Of a stretch of 13,385 nt of DNA, positions 6,908-12,757 are shown one piece after another. How positions within the stretch are numbered: position 1 is the first letter of the stretch; each line of letters begins with the position of its first letter. Made by a program: the position numbers and the translations under genes. This stretch comes from an uncultured Lautropia sp. Its GTDB lineage: Bacteria; Pseudomonadota; Gammaproteobacteria; Burkholderiales; Burkholderiaceae_E. The DNA lies in assembly GCA_938046755.1 (NCBI GenBank), contig CALIXC010000153.1:1-13385 (forward strand), read 5' to 3'. Under the pieces are notes generated by a model. That model worked only from the letters and a program-made list of their open reading frames with translations, was not told the origin of the DNA and searched no databases.

Positions 6908-7069
6908 GGAATCCTCTGAACAAGTCCTCACGGCCGTCGCATCCTCGTAACGGTTGCATGACCGCGTTGCCATTTGCTGTCAATAGACCCACTATTGACA
7001 GCAAACGTCGCCTTGTCCTGCATCCCGTTCCGTGGCGCGCCGGCTCGCGGGACTCGTTCAGAGGATCCC
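6908..7069. repeat. long imperfect inverted repeat between yafS and gloB
   Basis: The two halves mirror each other about position 6989. The core arms 6973-6986 and 6992-7005 are 14/14 identical. The outer ends also match: 6908-6926, read on the minus strand, against 7051-7069 (GACTCGTTCAGAGGATCCC) differ at 2 of 19 positions. They lie the same distance from the centre to within one base. Between them are shorter matched blocks such as TGCA-CC-GTT. By hand the arms are about 70% identical over some 80 bases with a few one-base gaps. CTTG occurs just outside each end (6905-6908 and 7069-7072), overlapping the first and last matched base; it might be a target duplication but is too short to trust. 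No coding capacity. No second copy in this window. Confidence 0.7.
6973..7005. promoter_or_regulatory. perfect 14-bp palindrome carrying divergent TTGACA boxes
   Basis: TTTGCTGTCAATAG, spacer ACCCA, CTATTGACAGCAAA. Each arm carries a perfect -35 hexamer: TTGACA at 6995-7000 facing gloB, and TTGACA on the minus strand at 6983-6978 facing yafS. The hexamers 17 bases downstream (CTGCAT at 7018-7023; CATGCA on the minus strand at 6960-6955) are poor -10 boxes, so activity may need an activator. A dimeric regulator bound at the dyad would cover both -35 boxes and control both genes. The regulator is unknown. Confidence 0.55.
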
Positions 7070-7141
7070 TTGCGGCACGCGCATTCTACGGATGAATGTG
7101 CCCCGCGTCGGGCAGGCCCGGGGAATCCCTGCGGAGCACCC

Positions 7142-7990
7142 ATGATCGCCGAAACTGCCGAGATCCTCCATTCACCATGCCGAAGCCGCACCGTGGTTCC
7201 AATTCCGGCGCTGCAGGACAACTACGTCTGGCGCATCGGTGCCAGCCCCGCCTTCGTGGTGGTCGATCCCGGCCAAGCGCAGCCGGTGCTGGACAGCCTG
7301 CAGGCCAGCGGTGGGTCGCTGGTCGCCATTCTCGTCACCCACCATCATCACGACCACGTCGACGGCATCTCCGAACTGCTGGCGCGCTGGCCTTCGGCGC
7401 GCGTTATCGGGCCGGCCGACTGTGCTGCCAAGGGCGTACGCGAGGCCGTGGGCCATGGCGATGTCGTCGAGATACCTGAGGTGGGTCTGAACGCCCGGGT
7501 ATTGGCCACCCCGGGCCACACACAGGGGCATCTCTCCTACTTCTGCCCGCAATTGCCTGAGCATCCTCGCCCGGCGTTGTTTTGTGGCGACACTTTGTTT
7601 CTGGCGGGTTGTGGCCGCGTCTTCGACGGCACGCTGGAGCAGCATTTCGATTCGCTGTGTCGGCTGGGCACCCTGCCGGGTGACACCCAAGTCTACGCTG
7701 CGCACGAATACACCGTTACCAACCTGCACTTCGCCCGGCAGGCCGAACCCGACAATGAACGGATCGCCCAGCGCCTGCAAAATGCGCTGCTCATGCGCGC
7801 CCAGGGGCAGCCCACCCTGCCGGGGCAGCTGGACGAGGAGCTGGCCACCAACCCCTTCCTGCGCAGTCATCTGCCGGCGCTGGCCCGCCACCTGCCCGGT
7901 GGAGCCCTGCCTGAAGGCGCCAGCGCCTTCAAGGTGTTCGTGGCGCTGCGCCAGTGGCGCAATGGCTTCCGCCCCCCTGTCACCAGCTGA
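7142..7990 (+). CDS. gloB: hydroxyacylglutathione hydrolase (glyoxalase II)
   Basis: Encodes 282 residues. It hydrolyses S-lactoylglutathione to D-lactate and glutathione, the second step of methylglyoxal detoxification in the cytoplasm. The metallo-beta-lactamase metal site is complete: HxHxDH at 67-72, H126 in TPGHTQGH, D150 in FCGDTLFLAGCGR and H188 in YAAHEYT. IPALQDNYVW (21-30) is the typical GloB N-terminal strand, and the C-terminal third (about 189-275, with NPFLRS and FKVFVALRQWRN) is the GloB-specific substrate domain that separates it from other hydrolases of the fold. The ATG at 7142 has GGAG 5 bases upstream. A TTG at 7070 is in frame behind AGAGGA and would add 24 residues; I find it less likely, because the ATG start already gives a full-length protein. 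It heads the rightward pair with mltD. Confidence 0.95.
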   Translation: MIAETAEILHSPCRSRTVVPIPALQDNYVWRIGASPAFVVVDPGQAQPVLDSLQASGGSLVAILVTHHHHDHVDGISELLARWPSARVIGPADCAAKGVREAVGHGDVVEIPEVGLNARVLATPGHTQGHLSYFCPQLPEHPRPALFCGDTLFLAGCGRVFDGTLEQHFDSLCRLGTLPGDTQVYAAHEYTVTNLHFARQAEPDNERIAQRLQNALLMRAQGQPTLPGQLDEELATNPFLRSHLPALARHLPGGALPEGASAFKVFVALRQWRNGFRPPVTS

Positions 7991-8032
7991 CCGACGGACA
8001 GCCACCCCCGAAGAAAGCCGAAGTCGGTTACT

Positions 8033-8059
8033 TTGGCCGACGGGTTACTGTGCTATCGT
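8033..8059 (+). promoter_or_regulatory. candidate extended -10 promoter for mltD
   Basis: TGCTATCGT at 8051-8059 has the extended -10 pattern TG-N-TATnnT. A TTGGCC 15 bases upstream (8033-8038) is a weak -35 with short spacing. The start point would be near 8066, giving a leader of about 120 bases before the GTG at 8186. It lies in the 195-bp gap after gloB, so mltD may have its own promoter. Confidence 0.3.
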
Positions 8060-8109
8060 CAGAGCGCTCCCAATTCCAGTCTGCCTGCCGGCATTCCGGC
8101 CCGGCCGTC

Positions 8110-8140
8110 TGGGTTGCACGCCCCGTCGGACGGCAACCCA
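8110..8140 (+). other. hairpin in the presumed mltD leader
   Basis: TGGGTTGC (8110-8117) and GCAACCCA (8133-8140) are perfect 8-bp inverted arms with a 15-base loop that holds a smaller CCGT/ACGG pair. It ends about 45 bases before the proposed mltD start. Possible roles are mRNA stability or control of translation; no U-run follows, so it is not a terminator. Confidence 0.3.
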
Positions 8141-8185
8141 TGTCGGCCGCCTGACCCTTCCGGCGCAGCATCACAGGTACTGCCC

Positions 8186-10240
8186 GTGCGCGCTCATCGC
8201 CCCACCCGCCAGCCCGGCTTTCCTTCCCCGCTTTCCCAGACGGCCGTGTGCCAGCCTCTGCGGCGCAGCCGGCTGGCACGGCTGCTGGCCCATGCCGGCA
8301 TGGTCCTGGGAGCCGGCTGGCTGGCCGCTTGCTCCAGCGTGTCGCCCGGCACCACGGCCCAGAACACCCACGGCGCACAACTGCGGCATGGCGAGCCCGT
8401 CCTCGTGACCGAAAGCGAGGCCGTGCGCCAGCTGAATGCCGCCAGCCAGGCCCAGGGCGACGACGACGAGGTCATCGTCAGCAACGACCTCTGGGACCGC
8501 ATCCGTGCCGGCTTTGCCATGCCCGAGCTGGATTCGCCCCTGGTGGCCCGCCACGAGCAGTATTACCTGTCCCGCCCCGACTACCTGCAGCGCATGTTCG
8601 GACGCGGCTCGTTCTACCTGCACCACATCGTCGAGGAAGTCGAGCGCCGGGGCATGCCCACTGAACTGGCACTGCTGCCCTTCGTGGAAAGCGCGATGAA
8701 CCCCTCGGCGCTGTCCTCGGCCAAGGCAGCCGGCCTGTGGCAGTTCATTCCGGCCACCGGCAAACGCTACGACCTGAATCAGAACTGGTGGGTGGACAAC
8801 CGCCGTGACGTGGTGCAGTCCACGCGGGCGGCGCTGGACTACCTCCAGACCATCTACCAGATGAACGGGGACGACTGGTTCCTGGCACTGGCCTCGTACA
8901 ACTGGGGCGAAGGCGCCGTGCGCAAGGCCGTACGCGCCAACCAAGCCGCCGGCAAGCCGGCCGACTATGCGCACCTGCGCATGCCCAACGAGACTCGCAA
9001 TTACGTGCCCAAGCTGCTGGCGCTCAAGCACATCGTGCTCAATGCCCGCCAGCTGGGCCTGCAGCTGCCCAATCTGCCCGACCAGCCCTACTTCGTCACC
9101 GTCGAGAAGACTCGGCCCATCGACCTCAAACTAGCGGCCCGATTCGCCGGCATGACCGAGGCCGAGTTCCTCGCACTGAACCCGGCTCACAACCGGCCAG
9201 TCATCTCCGCCAGCCGCAACAACACCCTCAAGATCCCGGTCGATCGTATCGATCGCTTCAAGGCGGCCATGGCCGAGCACGCCGCCCAGAAGCGGCCCTT
9301 CGTCTCGTGGCAGCCGCACACGCTACAGCCCGGTGAAAGCCTGGCCGAGATCGCCAGCCGGGGCGGACTCACCGTGCCTGAACTGCTGCGCGCCAACGGC
9401 ATTTCTGCCGGCACGCACCTGCTGGCCGGCACGCGACTGCTGGTGCCCACGCACCGTGTCAGCGACGAGAACCTCGTCGAGCAGTTCGACGGCCCGCGCC
9501 TGTACCAGCAGATGGATGCCGGCCCGCTGGTGCACCGTGTGCGCCGCGGCGAAACCGGCACTTCCATCGCCCGCCGCTACGGCCTCACGCTGGCCGAGCT
9601 GCGCACCATGAACCGGCGTGTCTCCCCCCTCAAGCCCGGCATGACGCTGACGGTGCGTCGCAGCCAGAAACAGACCGTGCTGGTGGCCGAAGACGGTTCG
9701 CGCAAGGTGATCAGTCGCCAGGTGACGCCGGCTGCGGCCTCGACCAAGGCAACCACGGCCTCATCGGGCAGCCATTCTGCTATCCGGCTGGTGCATTACA
9801 GCCCGGCCCGCAGCCAGACAGAAAGCCGCAGCACGACCCAGAGCCGCAGGCTGGCCAGCAGTCGCAGCACGGCCTCCCGGCTGGACAGCCGCGTCACCCT
9901 GCGCTCCGATCGAAGCGCAACCCACCACACCCTGCGCCAGAGCGGAAAGACCACCGTGGCCTTGGCCAACACCACCAGCCGCACGCGCAGCGCCACCGCC
10001 CGCAAGAGCACCAGCGCCGCGACAGCCACCGGCAAGCGGCTGAAGGCAACTTCCGCCACCAGCCGTGGCAGCGCCTCCAGCCGCTCGGCCAGCGCCAAGG
10101 CTGCCTCGGCCAAGTCTGCCAGCAGCCGCAAGGCCCTGACCGGCAGCAACACCAGGGCCAGCGGCCGCAGCACAGCCACCCGCAGCAAGGCGAGCGGCAC
10201 GCGCACCCGGGGCAGCCACAAGGTGGCCGACGCCCGCTGA
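8186..10240 (+). CDS. mltD: membrane-bound lytic murein transglycosylase D lipoprotein
   Basis: Encodes 684 residues from the proposed GTG. It cleaves the MurNAc-GlcNAc bond of peptidoglycan to give 1,6-anhydro ends. A basic n-region and hydrophobic stretch end in a lipobox, LAAC, with lipidated C49; Ser at +2 favours the outer membrane. The SLT domain (about 100-240) holds catalytic E168 in LLPFVESAMNPSA, GLWQFIPATGK (183-193) and ALASYNWGEGAV (234-245). Two LysM domains follow, at about 374-420 and 449-491. The last 170 or so residues (515-684) are an unusual basic Ser/Thr/Arg/Ala-rich tail; E. coli MltD is about 450 residues. I chose GTG 8186 because CAGGT precedes it and the signal peptide follows; a TTG at 8033 is open but lies over the likely promoter. 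It follows gloB, as in the E. coli neighbourhood. Confidence 0.92.
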   Translation: MRAHRPTRQPGFPSPLSQTAVCQPLRRSRLARLLAHAGMVLGAGWLAACSSVSPGTTAQNTHGAQLRHGEPVLVTESEAVRQLNAASQAQGDDDEVIVSNDLWDRIRAGFAMPELDSPLVARHEQYYLSRPDYLQRMFGRGSFYLHHIVEEVERRGMPTELALLPFVESAMNPSALSSAKAAGLWQFIPATGKRYDLNQNWWVDNRRDVVQSTRAALDYLQTIYQMNGDDWFLALASYNWGEGAVRKAVRANQAAGKPADYAHLRMPNETRNYVPKLLALKHIVLNARQLGLQLPNLPDQPYFVTVEKTRPIDLKLAARFAGMTEAEFLALNPAHNRPVISASRNNTLKIPVDRIDRFKAAMAEHAAQKRPFVSWQPHTLQPGESLAEIASRGGLTVPELLRANGISAGTHLLAGTRLLVPTHRVSDENLVEQFDGPRLYQQMDAGPLVHRVRRGETGTSIARRYGLTLAELRTMNRRVSPLKPGMTLTVRRSQKQTVLVAEDGSRKVISRQVTPAAASTKATTASSGSHSAIRLVHYSPARSQTESRSTTQSRRLASSRSTASRLDSRVTLRSDRSATHHTLRQSGKTTVALANTTSRTRSATARKSTSAATATGKRLKATSATSRGSASSRSASAKAASAKSASSRKALTGSNTRASGRSTATRSKASGTRTRGSHKVADAR

Positions 10241-10242
10241 AC

Positions 10243-10271
10243 AAAAAAGCGCTCACATGGAGCGCTTTTTT
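10243..10271. terminator. bidirectional intrinsic terminator between mltD and pfkA
   Basis: AAAAAAGCGCTC (10243-10254), loop ACATG, GAGCGCTTTTTT (10260-10271) form a perfect 12-bp inverted repeat. The GC part of the stem is 6 bp, with six T on one side and six A on the other. It therefore works for rightward mltD, starting 3 bases after its stop, and for leftward pfkA. Confidence 0.93.
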
Positions 10272-10296
10272 CTTGGGGCCTCCGCCCCTGCTTCTC

Positions 10297-10331
10297 TTTC
10301 CCGGAAGGGACTCGACCACCCCTTCGGGAAA
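10297..10331. repeat. imperfect 12-bp hairpin downstream of pfkA
   Basis: TTTCCCGGAAGGG (10297-10309) pairs with CCCTTCGGGAAA (10320-10331) with one bulged G and a 10-base loop. On the pfkA (minus) strand no U-run follows, so termination probably depends on the A/T-flanked hairpin just beyond. A further GC dyad (10342-10349 with 10375-10382) spans the end of pfkA. Together these may stabilise the mRNA 3' end. Confidence 0.4.
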
Positions 10332-10366
10332 TGGCCGGACAGGGCCTGCGTCCTGCCCGGCGGGCA

Positions 10367-11440
10367 TCACGCCGGCAGGCCCAGCGACACGCCCAGCGAC
10401 GTCGCCACGTCCAGCAGCGAATGGTTTTCCGGCACGTTGCGGGTGCGGTTGGCCACTTCCTCGATGGGCACGCTGTCGCACTCGTCTCCCTTCAGCACCA
10501 CCATGCGGCCGAACTCGCCATTGGCCACCATCTTGGCGGCATACCAGCCAAAACGCGTGGCCAGCACGCGATCGAACGGCGTGGGGGTACCGCCGCGCTG
10601 CACGTGGCCCAGCTGCGTGGTACGCACTTCGCTTTCCAGGTGCTGCTCTAGCTGCTGACGCAGCACGTTGCCCACCCCACCCAGCCGAATCGGGTCCGGG
10701 CTGTTTTCCAGATGCTTGGCCACCACCATGCCACCGTCGATGGGACGTGCGCCCTCGGCAATGCAGATCAGCGTGTAGCCCTGTTTCTTCTCGCGTTCCT
10801 TGCAGACGCGGATCACCTCGTTCAGATCATAGGGTTTCTCGGGGATCAGGATGACATCGGCACCACCGGCCAGGCCGCCTTCCAGCGCGATCCAGCCTGC
10901 ATAGCGGCCCATCGTTTCCAGCACCATCACCCGGCCGTGGCTGCGGGCCGTGGTTTCCAGCCGCGCCAGCGACTCGGCCACGATGGCCACCGCGCTGTCG
11001 AAGCCGAAGGTACGCTCGGTGTGCATCAGGTCATTGTCGATGGTCTTGGGCACACCCACCACCGGCAGACCCAGCGGCGTAAAACGGTTGGCGATGCTCA
11101 TCGTGCCGTCGCCGCCGATGGCCACCAGCGCATCCAGCCCCAGCTCACGGACATATTCCATCACCTTGTCCGAGACATCCACGCCGTTGCAGGAGAACGG
11201 ATTGGCGAAGTTATGGGTGCCCAGAATGGTGCCGCCCTGGTTCAGGATGCCGGCCACCGCCTCGCTGTCGAGCGGACGCGAACGACGCTCGATCATGCCC
11301 ATGAAGCCCCGTTCGATGCCGGTGACACGGGCGCCGACAGTCTTGATGAGCGAATTGGTCACCCCACGGATCACCGCATTCAGACCCGGACAGTCACCAC
11401 CACCGGTCAGGACACCGACATGAAGAGAAGAACTGGACAT
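10367..11440 (-). CDS. pfkA: 6-phosphofructokinase, group III (mixed ATP/PPi) type
   Basis: Encodes 357 residues. It phosphorylates fructose 6-phosphate to the 1,6-bisphosphate in the cytoplasm. Motifs in order are the phosphoryl-donor loop LTGGGDCPGLN (11-21), GGDGT (109-113), the catalytic PKTIDND (131-137, D135 as base), ETMGR and GHVQRGGTP. Glycine at 112 matches ATP enzymes, where PPi enzymes have Asp. Lys at 132 is the residue typical of PPi enzymes, where E. coli PfkA has Gly. That mix is typical of the group III family. I infer ATP use from G112, but the donor is not certain. The ATG at 11440 has TGAGG 8 bases upstream. The gene is single, convergent with mltD across a terminator and divergent from the TAXI gene. 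Many Burkholderiales lack this enzyme and use the Entner-Doudoroff route, so its presence says something about the metabolism. Confidence 0.92.
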   Translation of the reverse strand: MSSSSLHVGVLTGGGDCPGLNAVIRGVTNSLIKTVGARVTGIERGFMGMIERRSRPLDSEAVAGILNQGGTILGTHNFANPFSCNGVDVSDKVMEYVRELGLDALVAIGGDGTMSIANRFTPLGLPVVGVPKTIDNDLMHTERTFGFDSAVAIVAESLARLETTARSHGRVMVLETMGRYAGWIALEGGLAGGADVILIPEKPYDLNEVIRVCKEREKKQGYTLICIAEGARPIDGGMVVAKHLENSPDPIRLGGVGNVLRQQLEQHLESEVRTTQLGHVQRGGTPTPFDRVLATRFGWYAAKMVANGEFGRMVVLKGDECDSVPIEEVANRTRNVPENHSLLDVATSLGVSLGLPA

Positions 11441-11694
11441 TGAATTTCCTCAGAGTGTTGAGATGCAGTCGAAGCGTACCGTCACGTCCGCCGACTGTCG
11501 AGTCGGCCGACTTTGAAAAAACATCTTTCATTCACCAGAAAAATGAATCCTGTCAGTTTCACAGATACCAGACAGGCCCCTCATGCGCGCATGAATGTCC
11601 GACATCCCATGCTTGCCACACCAGCACGACACCGGGCAGGAAGTAACATTGGCATTGGCAAACGCAACCGAGAGATATCGAAGAGCCCTTCGCC
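11441..11694. promoter_or_regulatory. divergent control region, pfkA / TAXI gene
   Basis: This 254-bp gap holds the pfkA ribosome site and several dyads. TCATGCGCGCATGA (11581-11594) is a perfect 14-bp palindrome. GCCGACT (11490-11496) and AGTCGGC (11501-11507) form a 7-bp stem with a GTCG loop, and GCCGACT recurs directly at 11506-11512. CCTGTC (11549-11554) and GACAGG (11571-11576) are 6-bp arms. TAACAT at 11644-11649 is a weak -10 for the rightward gene. Some of these could be operators; I recognise no known regulator site. Confidence 0.4.
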
Positions 11695-12729
11695 ATGCTG
11701 CACCCGCTGTTCCTCCGTCCCCCGGCGACTCATTGCCCCATCCCGCGGCGCCACACCCTGCAGGCCGCCACCTCGACACTGCTCGGCCTGGCGCTGCTGG
11801 TCACCGCTCCCCTGGCCCGTGCCGTCGAGGCCAACCCCGTCATCACCATCGGCACCGGAGGCGCCACCGGCGTCTACTACGCCACGGGCGGCGCCATCTG
11901 CCACCTCATCAACAAGGAACGCGAGCGCTTCAGAAAGCGCTGCACCGTCGAGACCACCAACGCCTCGGTCTCCAACATCCAGGGGCTCAAGGAAGGCAAG
12001 CTCACCCTGGGTCTGGTGCAGTCCGACGTGCAGTACGACGCCCGCAAGGGCCTGGGGCCATTCCGCAAGGCCGGCCCCGACGGCAAGCTGCGTGCCGTGC
12101 TGTCCCTCTATCCCGAACCGCTCACCCTCGTTGCCCGCCACGGCATCGAAGCCCACGGCATCGAGGACTTCCGCAAGCATCCCTTCAGCATCGGCAACCC
12201 CGGCTCGGGCACCCGCAGCGCCATGGACACGCTCATGGCGGCATACCGCCTCAAGAGCAGCCACTTCTCGAACCTCTTCGAACTCAAGGCCGATGAACAC
12301 GGTGCCGCCCTATGCGATGGCCGCATCGACGGCTTCGTCTTCGTGGCCGGCCACCCCAGCGCCAACCTGCAGGATGTCACCACCACCTGCGCCGCACGCC
12401 TGGTGCCGCTGCAGGGCCCGATCATCGACCGGCTGGTGGAAGAAAAGCCCTACTACGCCAAGGTCGAGATCCCGGCCAACACCTATCCCGGCAACCCGGA
12501 TCCCACCCCCACTTTCGGCGCGCTGGCCACCCTGGTCTCCAGCAGCGACGTGGCAGACGACACCGTCTACGCCGTGGTCAAGTCCATCTTCGAGCACTTC
12601 GACGAATTCAGGAAGCTCCACCCCGCCCTGGCCCACCTGGAGCCCGAGCAGATGGTCCATCAGGGCCTGACCATGCCGCTGCACGCGGGCGCTCTGCGCT
12701 ACTACCGGGAGCGCGGCTGGGTACAGTAA
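11695..12729 (+). CDS. TAXI family TRAP transporter solute-binding protein
   Basis: Encodes 344 residues. Proteins of this family capture small, usually carboxylate-bearing solutes in the periplasm and deliver them to a fused TRAP permease. A signal peptide is visible: basic PRRH (17-20), a hydrophobic stretch and an ARA-V cleavage site after residue 43. The mature protein begins with ITIGTGGATGVYYATGGAIC (50-69), the family's hallmark. NASVSNIQGLKEGKLTLGLVQSD and FSIGNPGSGTR further on are the usual ligand-binding segments. Three or more Cys residues in the mature part may form disulfides. GAAGAG lies 9 bases before the ATG. No TRAP membrane gene lies next to it: upstream is divergent pfkA, and downstream is a converging adaptor gene. 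It is therefore an orphan binding protein here and its ligand is unknown. Other ATGs upstream are out of frame. Confidence 0.88.
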   Translation: MLHPLFLRPPATHCPIPRRHTLQAATSTLLGLALLVTAPLARAVEANPVITIGTGGATGVYYATGGAICHLINKERERFRKRCTVETTNASVSNIQGLKEGKLTLGLVQSDVQYDARKGLGPFRKAGPDGKLRAVLSLYPEPLTLVARHGIEAHGIEDFRKHPFSIGNPGSGTRSAMDTLMAAYRLKSSHFSNLFELKADEHGAALCDGRIDGFVFVAGHPSANLQDVTTTCAARLVPLQGPIIDRLVEEKPYYAKVEIPANTYPGNPDPTPTFGALATLVSSSDVADDTVYAVVKSIFEHFDEFRKLHPALAHLEPEQMVHQGLTMPLHAGALRYYRERGWVQ

Positions 12730-12757
12730 GCCGCCTACCTCCTGCCCGACGAGGTGC

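Noticed and set aside
6905..7072. CTTG repeats as a proven target-site duplication of a transposable element
   Set aside because: Four bases at both ends can occur by chance and they overlap the ends of the matched arms; kept only as weak support for one explanation of the palindrome.
7172..8005. Leftward open frame of 277 codons opposite gloB
   Set aside because: Complement of a gene with a complete metal site; the product has no family resemblance.
9761..10219. Leftward frames rich in Ala/Gly or Leu/Arg opposite the MltD tail
   Set aside because: Low-complexity antisense of the Ser/Arg-rich tail; no start signal or motif.
11513..12670. Rightward open frame (385 codons) overlapping the TAXI gene
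   Set aside because: The product is a Ser/Pro/Thr/Arg-rich shadow in another frame of a gene with clear signal peptide and family motifs.
12730..12757. Possible terminator between the TAXI gene and the adaptor gene (ACCTC/GAGGT)
   Set aside because: Only a 5-bp stem and no T-run on either strand.
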